64,000 nucleotides of DNA, taken from positions 62,001 to 126,000 of the forward strand of contig NZ_JAABOQ010000005.1 of NCBI RefSeq assembly GCF_010671565.1, in the 5' to 3' direction. Source of the DNA: Spongiivirga citrea (GTDB taxonomy: Bacteria; Bacteroidota; Bacteroidia; Flavobacteriales; Flavobacteriaceae). The translations under genes were made by a program, and so were the position numbers. Below the pieces are notes generated by a model. The model ran no database searches. It had not been told where the DNA came from and was given only the letters and a program-made list of their open reading frames with translations. This document shows, in pieces, positions 34,312 to 43,117 of this stretch (within the stretch, counting starts at the first letter, position 1; every line of letters starts with the position of its first letter).

Positions 34312-36333
34312 ATGAAAAAAATAATTTCTATAATCACGCTGGTTTTATGTTCCCTTACCTTAAACGCACAGCAAAAATTTGATATTGATTATTATAAAAA
34401 AATACTGAATACTACCAGTAATGATCAAGAAAAGCTTGAGGCTCTAGATTCTTTGGTCAATTTCACAAAAGAAGATGAAACCGATGAGTATGTTTCATTT
34501 TCTAAACAGTTTATAGATCTGACCGAAAAATTAGAATTGTATGATCGTATGATCGCTCGCGGTACGCATTTGTATGGTACAATTCGTAATAAGCAAAATC
34601 AAAAAGAAGAAGCTGATAAGCTTTTCGACCGACTAGAGACTCATTTAAGCAAAGCCAAAGATTCATCGGTTATAGGTAAATTCTATTTGCGCAAAGCAAT
34701 GAATGCAAGAGATGTTGATAACGAAGAAGCGATAGCTCTTTATACCAAAGCGATTCAGGAGCTATCTAGTAAAGATTCAGTACAGGTTGCGGATTCATAT
34801 TTATACAGAGGTCAATGCAATGATATTTTAGGTAAGTATGTTGAAGCTATCAAAGATTACGAAAATGCGGGGCAATATTACGAGCAGTTAAAGGATACTG
34901 CCTACTTTTTTAGAATTCAACAGAACATCAGTATTATTTATTCTAGAAACGGATTTACTGAAAAAGCTGCTAAAATTCAAAATGAAGTCATTGAAAATGC
35001 GGTTAAAGCTGAGGATTATGGTACTGCAGTTGGTAGTTTAGTTAATCAAGCGATAGACTTAGGAAAACAGAATAAGTTAGACGAGCAACAAAAGGTTTTA
35101 GAGCGGGCCCTAGCCTTCAACCTCGAAAAATTAAACGATGATATTTGGTATGACAATTATATCCGTATAAATCTGGTGAAGGGGTTTTCAACTAAGAAGG
35201 ATAAAAAGAATGCTTCTATTCATCTTAATCGTATGATAGAACGAGAGCCAGAAACCAAAAACATAATTCCTTTAAGTCAACACAACTTTGCAGCAAAAGC
35301 ATATTTTGAACGAAGCTTTGGTAATATTGATAAAGCAATAGGCTATTTCAAAAAGCGTGAAGAGTTATTAGAGAAAATGCAGTCTAAAGAAGTACTCGCT
35401 TTAACAAAAAGACAATTAGGCGAATTGTACGAAGAGAAGAAAGATTACAACACAGCCTATACATATTATAAAGACGGTACTACTGTGCGAGATTCCATTT
35501 TTAATGCGAACAAAACAAATACCTTTCTATTTTACCAAACACTGTATGAAACCGAGCGTAAAGAAAAAGAACTAATCAAAAAAACATCGGAGGTCGAGCT
35601 TTTAGAACAAAAAAACAGTACTAAACAACGCGTCCTAGTATTGTCGATTGCTGGTATTAGTTTGCTATTTTTAATTGTTTATTTAATAAGAAATAGAGCA
35701 TATCTTAAAAAAACGAAACAACAGCAAGAGGAGTTTAGTCAACAATTGTTGCAATCACAAGAAGAAGAACGAAAACGAATCTCTAAAGATCTGCACGATA
35801 GTCTGGGGCAGAGTTTACTTCTTATTAAAAACAAGGTAATTTTAAATGATGATAAAGAAACAGGAAGTATTGTCAACGATGCCATTGAAGAAGTAAGGAG
35901 CATATCTCGCGCTTTGCATCCTTTTCAGTTAGAAGAACTTGGCCTGACAAAGGCTATTGAGAATGTTGTGAATCAACTTGATGAAAGTACAGATATTTTT
36001 ATTTCATCAGAAGTTGACAATATTCAAAATGTTTTCGAATCAGAACAAGAGGTCAATATCTTTCGAATTGTTCAAGAAAGTTTAAACAATATTATTAAGC
36101 ATGCCAATGCTCAGGCTGCACGTGTAGAAGTTATTAAAGAAGCGAAGCAAGTTCAAATCATTATAAAAGACAACGGGAAGGGTTTTGACTTTTCTGAGCG
36201 ATATAACGATTTTAAAAGTCTAGGTCTCAAAACCTTAAAAGAGCGTACAAAATTGTTAAATGGTAGTATGAAAATTGATTCAGAAAAAAATAAAGGTACT
36301 ACCTTAGCGTTTACCATACCCCTTGCAGCATGA
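34312..36333 (+). CDS. TPR-containing sensor histidine kinase (HisKA_3 / NarL-type partner)
   Basis: A 673-residue kinase. A signal peptide (MKKIISIITLVLCSLTLNAQ) is followed by a periplasmic domain of tetratricopeptide repeats (about residues 30-415), one membrane helix (about 441-460), a coiled coil and the HisKA_3 dimerisation domain. The phospho-accepting His495 lies in ERKRISKDLHDSLGQSL. The HATPase domain follows, with N-box FRIVQESLNNIIKHA and DNGKGFDF. The 3' end overlaps the regulator gene by 4 bases (ATGA). The periplasmic TPR sensor is common in Bacteroidota; the signal is unknown. Confidence 0.93.
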   Translation: MKKIISIITLVLCSLTLNAQQKFDIDYYKKILNTTSNDQEKLEALDSLVNFTKEDETDEYVSFSKQFIDLTEKLELYDRMIARGTHLYGTIRNKQNQKEEADKLFDRLETHLSKAKDSSVIGKFYLRKAMNARDVDNEEAIALYTKAIQELSSKDSVQVADSYLYRGQCNDILGKYVEAIKDYENAGQYYEQLKDTAYFFRIQQNISIIYSRNGFTEKAAKIQNEVIENAVKAEDYGTAVGSLVNQAIDLGKQNKLDEQQKVLERALAFNLEKLNDDIWYDNYIRINLVKGFSTKKDKKNASIHLNRMIEREPETKNIIPLSQHNFAAKAYFERSFGNIDKAIGYFKKREELLEKMQSKEVLALTKRQLGELYEEKKDYNTAYTYYKDGTTVRDSIFNANKTNTFLFYQTLYETERKEKELIKKTSEVELLEQKNSTKQRVLVLSIAGISLLFLIVYLIRNRAYLKKTKQQQEEFSQQLLQSQEEERKRISKDLHDSLGQSLLLIKNKVILNDDKETGSIVNDAIEEVRSISRALHPFQLEELGLTKAIENVVNQLDESTDIFISSEVDNIQNVFESEQEVNIFRIVQESLNNIIKHANAQAARVEVIKEAKQVQIIIKDNGKGFDFSERYNDFKSLGLKTLKERTKLLNGSMKIDSEKNKGTTLAFTIPLAA

Positions 36334-36959
36334 AACCATCGATCATTATAGCTGACGACCACCCTTTGTTGTTAAAAGGCTTGCATGATTTTTTATCAGA
36401 AAAACGGTTTAATATCGTTGGGCAATATCCCGATGGTAACGCCGCCTATAATGCTATTTTAAAGGATAAACCGGATATAGCGGTACTCGATATTCAAATG
36501 CCTATTATGTCAGGTATTGAAGTCGCGGCAGCCTGCAAGAAGAATAAGATAGAAACAAAAGTAGTATTGATAACGTTACACCGGGAAAAGGACTTGTATC
36601 TTCAGGCAAAAGAGCTCAACATTTTCGGTTATATTTTGAAAGAGTTTGCCATTGAGGAAATCGAAGTATGCCTAAATTCTGTCATAGAAGGAAAGCCGTA
36701 TTTTAGTCCAAATATTACGCAAAGCCTAAATGTCGATGAACAGGCAGATGAGAAGCTCAAACTGCTTACACCTTCCGAAAAAAAGATCCTTAAACTTATT
36801 GCCGAAGATAATTCTAACAAAGAGATTGCTGAGTTACTTTTTATCTCGGCGCGGACGGTAGAAAAACATCGTAGTAATATCATTTCAAAACTTGACTTAA
36901 CACCTAAGACAAATAGTTTACTGCTCTGGGCAAAAGAACATAGCACGTTTTTAATCTAA
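36330..36959 (+). CDS. LuxR/NarL-family response regulator
   Basis: A 209-residue regulator with a receiver domain (acid pair in IIADDHPLLLKGLH, phospho-accepting Asp54 in VLDIQMP, Thr/Lys switch regions VLITLH and GYILKE) and a C-terminal LuxR-type helix-turn-helix (LTPSEKKILKLIAEDNSNKEIAELLF, ARTVEKHRSNI, in pieces). Translationally coupled to the kinase. It should bind inverted repeats near target promoters; a perfect inverted repeat lies 175 bases downstream at 37135-37152 and is a candidate site (inference). Confidence 0.94.
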   Translation: MKPSIIIADDHPLLLKGLHDFLSEKRFNIVGQYPDGNAAYNAILKDKPDIAVLDIQMPIMSGIEVAAACKKNKIETKVVLITLHREKDLYLQAKELNIFGYILKEFAIEEIEVCLNSVIEGKPYFSPNITQSLNVDEQADEKLKLLTPSEKKILKLIAEDNSNKEIAELLFISARTVEKHRSNIISKLDLTPKTNSLLLWAKEHSTFLI

Positions 36960-37134
36960 AGTGACTTACCTATAAAGCTTCATTTTTATAAATAGTTAAA
37001 CATATTAGGACTTTATACAAGATTGTCTTCTATTGTTCATCTTTTATTTATGCTCTAAACTTGACCAAAGACTTGTTGATTGAAATTTGTATAATAGTCT
37101 GACAGTCAATTAATAAAATTCAATATTTCGAAAA

Positions 37135-37152
37135 ATACGTGGTACTACGTAT
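37135..37152 (+). promoter_or_regulatory. Perfect inverted repeat overlapping the -33 element of a small-gene promoter
   Basis: ATACGT-GGTACT-ACGTAT. The last base is the first T of the TTG -33 element at 37152-37154. Position and symmetry fit a regulator site; the LuxR-type regulator encoded just upstream is the obvious candidate, but this is inference. Confidence 0.4.
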
Positions 37153-37182
37153 TGTGCAAAAGCTCCTATGATTGCATATTTG
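37152..37182 (+). promoter_or_regulatory. Bacteroidota-type promoter (one mismatch) for the 36-residue membrane protein gene
   Basis: TTG (37152-37154), a gap of 20, then CATATTTG (37175-37182), one base off TAnnTTTG. Same spacing as the promoter at 34004-34034. Confidence 0.45.
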
Positions 37183-37191
37183 TATAAATGA

Positions 37192-37272
37192 TTTAGGCAG
37201 GTAAGGGGGCCTAAAGTGTTTAACCTAACCCTGGTCATCCTCGCGAGGATCAGGGTTTCTAAAACTTAGAAA
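37192..37272 (+). promoter_or_regulatory. Three-hairpin 5' leader of the 36-residue protein gene
   Basis: Hairpin 1: TTTAGGC/GCCTAAA (37192-37215). Hairpin 2: AACCCTG (37227-37233) and ATCCTCG (37237-37243) pair with CGAGGAT (37244-37250) and CAGGGTT (37251-37257), a GC-rich stem with a 3-base bulge. Hairpin 3: TTTCTAA/TTAGAAA (37256-37272) ends two bases before the ATG and shares two bases with hairpin 2, so the two may compete. The leader looks like a cis-regulatory RNA; I recognise no known family. Confidence 0.45.
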
Positions 37273-37274
37273 TC

Positions 37275-37385
37275 ATGAGAGTACAAACCGAAGAGTCCAG
37301 AAGAACATTGATCATAACTGCAACTATACTCGTATTGTCGGCAGCTGTATTAGTGAATAACATTTGGTTTTTACTCACTCAATAA
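37275..37385 (+). CDS. Small single-span membrane protein, 36 residues
   Basis: A short open frame, ATG to TAA. The N-terminus is charged (MRVQTEESRR) and is followed by a hydrophobic span (TLIITATILVLSAAVLVNNI, about residues 11-30) and WFLLTQ. One transmembrane helix is predicted, with the basic residues before it suggesting N-in orientation. The frame has its own promoter, structured leader and downstream terminator. It is similar in size and layout to the 38-residue protein on the other side of the kinase-regulator pair, though sequence similarity is weak. Family unknown to me. Confidence 0.58.
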   Translation: MRVQTEESRRTLIITATILVLSAAVLVNNIWFLLTQ

Positions 37386-37444
37386 TAAAACAACTACGGG
37401 CAATTAATAATTTGTTTAGGTGTGATGATTTGGGGTTATTACAC

Positions 37445-37477
37445 AAAAAAACCTGGCAGTTGAAGGCCAGGTTTTTT
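37445..37477. terminator. Bidirectional terminator between the small gene and odhB
   Basis: AAAAAACCTGGC (37445-37456) pairs with GCCAGGTTTTTT (37466-37477). The 12-bp stem carries A-runs and T-runs on both flanks and serves both convergent transcripts. Confidence 0.8.
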
Positions 37478-37498
37478 GTTTTTATAAATTGAAATTTC

Positions 37499-38710
37499 TT
37501 ATAGTTCCAATGCTTTCTCTGGATTATTATCCATCAATAATTCTACTGGATTTTCTAAAGCTTCTTTAACGGCAACTAAGAATCCAACTGATTCGCGCCC
37601 ATCAATAATGCGGTGGTCATAACTAAGTGCTACAAACATAATAGGCGCTATTACTACCTGACCATCTTTTGCAATTGGTCGCTCTACGATATTGTGCATT
37701 CCTAAAATTCCTGATTGCGGCGGGTTGATAATAGGTGTTGATAGCATTGAGCCAAATACACCACCATTTGATATAGTAAATGTCCCACCAGTCATTTCGT
37801 CAACAGTAATCTGTCCATCTCTTGCACGAATTGCTAATCTTTTGATTTCAGATTCTACTCCTCTAAAACTCAAATTTTCGGCATTACGCATTACAGGGAC
37901 CATTAATCCTTTTGGTCCTGAAACGGCTACGCTAATATCACAGAAATCGTATTTGATCTGGTAATCCCCGTCAATCATACTATTTACATCAGGATATAAT
38001 TGCAATGCTCTTGTCACAGCTTTGGTAAAGAATGACATAAAACCAAGGCTTACACCATGTTTAGTTTTAAAAGTCTCTTTATATTGTTTTCTCAATGCAA
38101 AAATCGGACTCATATCTACCTCGTTAAAGGTAGTAAGCATGGCAGTTTCGTTCTTTGCGCTAACCAAGCGCTCAGCCACTTTACGACGAAGCATTGATAA
38201 TTTTTTACGTTCGCTACTGCGTGCACCTGCACCTGGAGTACCCATAGAAGGCATTGCTTTTTTAGCGTCGTCTTTAGTAATACGGCCATCACGTCCAGTA
38301 CCTTTTACATCTTTTGCTTCAATTCCTTTTTCAGCAAGTACTTTTTTAGCGGCTGGTGAAGCAGTTCCTGTTGCATAGGTATCTTTTGTCGCAGCTGGTT
38401 TAGGTGCTTCCTTTTTTGGAGCTTCTGCTTTCTTTTCTTCTTTTGCCGGTGCAGCATCACCGTCCGGCTTTGCAGCGCTAGTGTCAATTAAACAAACGAC
38501 TTGTCCTACCGCTACGGCATCACCTTCCTCGGCTTTTAAGGTAATTGTTCCGCTTGCCTCAGCAGGAAGTTCAAGCGTAGCTTTATCTGAATCGACCTCT
38601 GCTATTGCTTGGTCTTTTTCAACATAATCTCCATCGGCAACCAACCATTCTGCGATTTCTACTTCGGTAATTGATTCTCCCGGTGAAGGGACTTTCATTT
38701 CTAGGATCAT
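37499..38710 (-). CDS. odhB: 2-oxoglutarate dehydrogenase E2 (dihydrolipoyllysine-residue succinyltransferase)
   Basis: The 403-residue E2 subunit moves the succinyl group to CoA in the TCA cycle. It has one N-terminal lipoyl domain (lipoyl-Lys in [14 protein letters not shown]), an Ala/Pro/Lys-rich linker (about residues 80-105), the E3-binding domain ([31 protein letters not shown], in pieces) and the catalytic domain with the active-site DHRIIDG near the C-terminus. It is the last gene of odhA-M23-odhB. The usual symbol in other genera is sucB. Confidence 0.95.
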   Translation of the reverse strand: MILEMKVPSPGESITEVEIAEWLVADGDYVEKDQAIAEVDSDKATLELPAEASGTITLKAEEGDAVAVGQVVCLIDTSAAKPDGDAAPAKEEKKAEAPKKEAPKPAATKDTYATGTASPAAKKVLAEKGIEAKDVKGTGRDGRITKDDAKKAMPSMGTPGAGARSSERKKLSMLRRKVAERLVSAKNETAMLTTFNEVDMSPIFALRKQYKETFKTKHGVSLGFMSFFTKAVTRALQLYPDVNSMIDGDYQIKYDFCDISVAVSGPKGLMVPVMRNAENLSFRGVESEIKRLAIRARDGQITVDEMTGGTFTISNGGVFGSMLSTPIINPPQSGILGMHNIVERPIAKDGQVVIAPIMFVALSYDHRIIDGRESVGFLVAVKEALENPVELLMDNNPEKALEL

Positions 38711-38714
38711 TTGT

Positions 38715-39677
38715 TTATTTCTTTATATTCTGAATAAAATCTTCTTTAACTGGTATGTAATCTTTTTTGATCTGACCATTTACCATAATCTCATCAAAAA
38801 ATAATTTTGCTCCTGTAGCTTGAAAAAAGTCAGGCACGTTTTGAAGCTGTAAATGCAAGTGAGCTTCAGTAGAATTGCCTGAATTGCCACATTGCGCTAT
38901 GGTTTGTCCTTGTTTGACCATTTCTCCTTCTTTTACAAGAATCGAATTTTGCTTAAGATGGGCAAACAACACATATTCTTTTTTGTCAGTTTCTAAAACC
39001 AACGTGTTTCCTGTTAAATCTTTCGGGTTCATTTCCCCTGGAATGTTATCATGAACACCTTTTACTACTTTCACAATTTTACCATCGCATGGAGCAATTA
39101 TGTCTTTTCCGAAAACAAAGTAGCTCTCATTTTTTTTAGGATCTCCTTTATGCGAACTTCCATTTTCGGCCATCATTAGATCATAGGCATATTGTTGTAC
39201 TTCCTGTGCCATATGATAGTTCTGTTCTACTGTAGTACCTCCCCAAAAAACAAACCACTTTTCCTTAAATGGAAGAATCATTTTAGTGGTATTGCGATCT
39301 AAAGTGGGTAAGTTTTTAGGCTTGTGTGGTTTAATCAAAAGCCCATTCATTTGATTACTATCATTTACTGACAATAGAATATCAAAAACAGTTTGATCAA
39401 AAGTTGATTTATATAAATGAGTACCTTGTTCAATACCCGTAAACTCCATCGACTTTAGTTTGCCTAGCGGACTCACATTCCCTTTGAAAAATGCAATTGC
39501 CTTTTCTTTTGGTAATGCGTTTTTCATATTATCATCAAACGTATTGAAAATACCTTCGTAATCATCAGCATTATATAATGACATAAACTTATTTGCCATT
39601 AAAGCATGGTCTTCGCGTTCTTGCGAAAAACCTGTTGCAAATAGCAAATAAATTAGGATGGTAATTACCTTTTTCAT
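38715..39677 (-). CDS. Secreted M23 (LytM-type) metallopeptidase with N-terminal DUF3887-like domain
   Basis: The frame is open further upstream into odhA, but the ATG at 39677 gives a proper signal peptide ([19 protein letters not shown]) and a 320-residue protein. An N-terminal region (about residues 25-135) resembles DUF3887 small domains that precede peptidases. The C-terminal M23 domain has the first His/Asp pair (HKGDPK ... [14 protein letters not shown]), the [18 protein letters not shown] segment and the final HLHLQL motif, so the zinc site looks intact and peptidoglycan or peptide cleavage in the envelope is likely. It sits 7 bases after odhA and 4 bases before odhB, an unexpected place for a cell-wall enzyme. 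Confidence 0.85.
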   Translation of the reverse strand: MKKVITILIYLLFATGFSQEREDHALMANKFMSLYNADDYEGIFNTFDDNMKNALPKEKAIAFFKGNVSPLGKLKSMEFTGIEQGTHLYKSTFDQTVFDILLSVNDSNQMNGLLIKPHKPKNLPTLDRNTTKMILPFKEKWFVFWGGTTVEQNYHMAQEVQQYAYDLMMAENGSSHKGDPKKNESYFVFGKDIIAPCDGKIVKVVKGVHDNIPGEMNPKDLTGNTLVLETDKKEYVLFAHLKQNSILVKEGEMVKQGQTIAQCGNSGNSTEAHLHLQLQNVPDFFQATGAKLFFDEIMVNGQIKKDYIPVKEDFIQNIKK

Positions 39678-39684
39678 CGGCTTC

Positions 39685-42456
39685 TTAACGCTGGTTGTTT
39701 TTTGTTTTGTCAAATACGTAATCAATAACTTCCTTATGACGTCTTGCTGATCGTGTTGCACTACCCGCTGCTGGTGCACCGTAAGCTCTTCTTGAGGCAA
39801 ATCTAAATTGTTTTGCTTCATCAAAATGCATTAACATATGTGAGTATGCTCCCATATTTCTAGGTTCTTCTTGTGCCCAGACAATATCATCGGCCTTGCT
39901 GTACTTTTTAATGGTCTTGCGCATTTCATCTGCTGGCAATGGGAATAATTGTTCTATTCGCACCAATGCGACATCATTCCGCTTCTCTTCTTCTTTGCGC
40001 TGCAACAAATCGTAGTAAAATTTACCAGTCACAAATACAACTGTTTTTACCTTTTTAGCATCTGCTGTTTCATCATCAATTAATTCATGAAAACGTCCAT
40101 TGGCAAATTCGTCAACACTAGAAACAACTTTTGGGTGACGTAATAAGCTTTTGGGTGTGAAAACAATTAAAGGTTTACGGTAATGCGCTTTCATTTGTCG
40201 GCGTAGTAAATGAAACATATTTGCAGGGGTAGTACAGTCCGCAATGAACATGTTGTCCTTTGCACACATCTGTAAATAACGTTCCATGCGGCCACTAGAA
40301 TGTTCTGCTCCTTGTCCTTCATAACCATGAGGTAGCAGCATTACCAGACCATTCTGTAGCTTCCATTTATCTTCGGCAGATGAAATATACTGATCGATCA
40401 TAATTTGAGCTCCATTACTGAAATCTCCAAATTGTGCTTCCCAGATAGTCAGGCTTTTTGGGCTTGCCATGGCATAGCCATAGTCGAAACCAACAACACC
40501 ATATTCTGATAATAGTGAATTGTATATGTAAAAATTTCCATTTTGATGCTCGCCAAGCTTGTTTAATAACAACACTTCTTCCTCAGAATCTTCTACCTTA
40601 ACAACAGCATGACGATGCGAAAAAGTACCTCGCTCTACATCTTGTCCAGACATGCGTACATCAAAACCTTCTTCAATCAAGCTGCCATATGCAAGTGTTT
40701 CTGCCATTGCCCAATCTAATGCGTCGCTTTCAAAAAACATTTTTTGTCGAGCACCGATCAATCGTTCTATTTTACGAAGGAATTTTTTGTCTTCCGGAAG
40801 TTTGGTAACTACTTTGGCAATCTGAGTTAGTTTATCTTTGGGGTAGCTAGTGTCAACCACATCATGCATAACCTTTTCATCAACACGTGTAAAGCCTTCC
40901 CATTCATCTTGCATAAACGGTGTAATGACCGTTTTTTCAATTTTACGAGAATCCTCTAAATCTTCTTCAAGGGATGCTTTATAGTCTTTTTCAAGTTGTT
41001 TTACATGTCCATCTTCAACAATACCAGCCACTTTTAATTTATCAGCATATATATCACGCGGATTGGAATGTTTGGCAATCGCCTTATATAATTTTGGTTG
41101 TGTAAAACGAGGTTCATCACCTTCATTATGCCCGTATTTTCTATACCCCAATAGATCAATAAAAACATCGCGCCCAAAGGTCATTCTATAATCTAATGCA
41201 AACAACGATGCGTGTACCACGGCCTCAACATCATCAGCATTTACATGTAATACTGGAGATAGGGTTACTTTGGCCGCATCAGTACAATAGGTACTCGATC
41301 TGGCGTCTAAGTAATTAGTGGTAAATCCGATTTGATTGTTTACTACAATATGAATGGTTCCGCCGGTTTTGTAACCATCAAGCTGTGCCATTTGCACAAC
41401 TTCGTACACTAAACCTTGTCCGGCAATTGCGGCATCACCATGTACAACAATTGGTAGTACTTTAGAAAAATCGTCCTGGTAATACTTATCTTGTTTTGCT
41501 CTGGTAATACCCTGAACCACAGCACCTACAGTCTCAAGGTGAGATGGGTTAGGAGCAATGTTCATATTGATTTGTTTCCCCGAGTCGGTTTCCCTTTTAG
41601 AAGTCCAGCCCAAATGGTATTTTACATCTCCATCAAAAATGGCTTCTTCATAATCTTTGCCATCAAACTCACTAAATATATTTTTAGGCGATTTTCCGAA
41701 GATATTTGTCAGCGTATTTAAACGACCGCGGTGTGCCATTCCCATTACAAACTCTTTCACGCCAAGATCAGCTGCTCGTTCCACCACAGCGTCTAATGCT
41801 GGGATAAGTGATTCGTTTCCTTCTAATGAGAAACGCTTCTGTCCAACATATTTGGTATGTAGAAAGCTCTCAAAAGAAACAGCTTCGTTTAATTTTTTTA
41901 GAATGTGTTTTTTCTGATCAGCAGAAAATTTGGGATGATTGTCATTTACATTCAACCAATCCTGAATCCATTTAACACGTTCAGGTTTGCGTATATACAT
42001 ATACTCTACACCGATTGCGTCGCAATAAATATCTTCAAGATGTTTTACAATCTCTCTTAAAGTACTTTTTCCAATTCCTAAAATTTCACCAGCAGAAAAG
42101 GCTTTGTCTAGATCTGCATCGCTCAACCCAAAATTAGAAAGTTCTAATGTGGGTTCGTATTTACGACGTTCTCGTACCGGATTTGTTTTAGTAAATAGAT
42201 GTCCACGAGAACGGTAACCGTCTATTAACTGTACAACCTGAAACTCTTTTCGAACTGACTCAGATAAAACACCTGTTTCTTCGCTGTTGGATGAAAAAGC
42301 CAGGCCATTTTCTGAAGCTGTTTCTGAGCCAAAATCAAAGCCCTGAAAAAAGGCTCTCCAACTTGGTTCAACAGCATCGGGATTAACTAAGTATTGATCG
42401 TATAATTCCGCAAAATAAGCAGTGTGTGCGGCGTTTAAAAAGGAATATTTATCCAT
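39685..42456 (-). CDS. odhA: 2-oxoglutarate dehydrogenase E1 component
   Basis: The 923-residue thiamine-diphosphate enzyme decarboxylates 2-oxoglutarate and loads the lipoyl group of OdhB. Hallmarks: N-terminal FLNAAHTAYFAELYDQYLVNP, GMAHRGRLNTL, the ThDP-binding GDAAIAGQGLVYE region and HGYEGQGAEHSSGRMERYLQ (in pieces) in the transketolase-like pyrimidine domain. The length is normal (sucA in other genera). A TATTTTTG box lies 40 bases upstream of the ATG. Confidence 0.96.
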   Translation of the reverse strand: MDKYSFLNAAHTAYFAELYDQYLVNPDAVEPSWRAFFQGFDFGSETASENGLAFSSNSEETGVLSESVRKEFQVVQLIDGYRSRGHLFTKTNPVRERRKYEPTLELSNFGLSDADLDKAFSAGEILGIGKSTLREIVKHLEDIYCDAIGVEYMYIRKPERVKWIQDWLNVNDNHPKFSADQKKHILKKLNEAVSFESFLHTKYVGQKRFSLEGNESLIPALDAVVERAADLGVKEFVMGMAHRGRLNTLTNIFGKSPKNIFSEFDGKDYEEAIFDGDVKYHLGWTSKRETDSGKQINMNIAPNPSHLETVGAVVQGITRAKQDKYYQDDFSKVLPIVVHGDAAIAGQGLVYEVVQMAQLDGYKTGGTIHIVVNNQIGFTTNYLDARSSTYCTDAAKVTLSPVLHVNADDVEAVVHASLFALDYRMTFGRDVFIDLLGYRKYGHNEGDEPRFTQPKLYKAIAKHSNPRDIYADKLKVAGIVEDGHVKQLEKDYKASLEEDLEDSRKIEKTVITPFMQDEWEGFTRVDEKVMHDVVDTSYPKDKLTQIAKVVTKLPEDKKFLRKIERLIGARQKMFFESDALDWAMAETLAYGSLIEEGFDVRMSGQDVERGTFSHRHAVVKVEDSEEEVLLLNKLGEHQNGNFYIYNSLLSEYGVVGFDYGYAMASPKSLTIWEAQFGDFSNGAQIMIDQYISSAEDKWKLQNGLVMLLPHGYEGQGAEHSSGRMERYLQMCAKDNMFIADCTTPANMFHLLRRQMKAHYRKPLIVFTPKSLLRHPKVVSSVDEFANGRFHELIDDETADAKKVKTVVFVTGKFYYDLLQRKEEEKRNDVALVRIEQLFPLPADEMRKTIKKYSKADDIVWAQEEPRNMGAYSHMLMHFDEAKQFRFASRRAYGAPAAGSATRSARRHKEVIDYVFDKTKNNQR

Positions 42457-42495
42457 GTATTATTCGTTTCGCAAATGCGTCGTAAACGTGAACAA

Positions 42496-42503
42496 CAAAA
42501 ATA
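42496..42503 (-). promoter_or_regulatory. Promoter -7 box for the odhA operon
   Basis: TATTTTTG on the minus strand, a full match to TAnnTTTG, 39 bases before the odhA ATG. No TTG at the standard spacing. Confidence 0.45.
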
Positions 42504-42571
42504 CAATATTTGAAATACATAGAATACCCGTTTTTGTATTTTAGCTGTGCGTTGCACTAAATTAAAGACTA

Positions 42572-43108
42572 ATGAAAAAAAGGACTTATAATTTTCAAAA
42601 AATAGCATTTTCTTTAATAATGTCCCTTTGTTTTGCACATTTGTCGTTTGCGCAAGTAAGCGCTAACAAAACACAGTCCAATTTTTGGGAAAATGTACGT
42701 TTTGGTGGGGGTGTGGGACTTAGTTTTGGAGATGGTTTTTTTAGCGGATCACTAGCGCCTTCTGCTATTTATCAATTTAGTCCCCAATTTGCTACTGGTT
42801 TAGGGCTTTCTGGTTCCTATGTGAAATCAAGAAATGACTTTAGTTCAACAGTGCTAGGTGCGAGTATTTTAAATTTTTACAGCCCCATCCCAGAAATACA
42901 AACTTCTGCGGAGTTTGAGATTTTAAATGTGGATCGGAATTTTGAATCCGATTTTATCGATGAAAATTATTGGTACCCAGCATTGTATTTAGGACTTGGT
43001 TACAATACAGGAAATGTAACTGTAGGTATTCGTTATGATGTGTTATATGACGAAAATGATAGTATTTATGCTGAGCCCTATGCTCCTTTTGTTCGAGTAT
43101 TTTTTTAG
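42572..43108 (+). CDS. Outer-membrane beta-barrel protein of unknown function
   Basis: A 178-residue protein with a signal peptide (hydrophobic stretch ending in LSFAQ) and then a series of amphipathic strands with alternating glycine and aromatic residues (FGGGVGLSFGDGFFSGSLAP, ALYLGLGYNTGNVTVGIRYD), ending in Phe-Phe as outer-membrane barrels do. Length suits an eight-stranded barrel. Homologues are sometimes labelled alpha-ketoglutarate decarboxylase, almost certainly a name copied from the odhA neighbour. It is divergent from odhA and lies 9 bases upstream of the kinase-aminotransferase gene, so it may be cotranscribed with it. Confidence 0.72.
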   Translation: MKKRTYNFQKIAFSLIMSLCFAHLSFAQVSANKTQSNFWENVRFGGGVGLSFGDGFFSGSLAPSAIYQFSPQFATGLGLSGSYVKSRNDFSSTVLGASILNFYSPIPEIQTSAEFEILNVDRNFESDFIDENYWYPALYLGLGYNTGNVTVGIRYDVLYDENDSIYAEPYAPFVRVFF

Positions 43109-43117
43109 CAATATGTC

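Noticed and set aside
39678-39824. Upstream start of the M23 peptidase inside odhA
   Set aside because: It would bury the signal peptide in an antique overlap with odhA; the ATG at 39677 starts a proper signal peptide.
42572-43108. Label alpha-ketoglutarate decarboxylase
   Set aside because: The protein has a signal peptide and barrel strands and no thiamine-binding motif; the name seems copied from neighbouring odhA.
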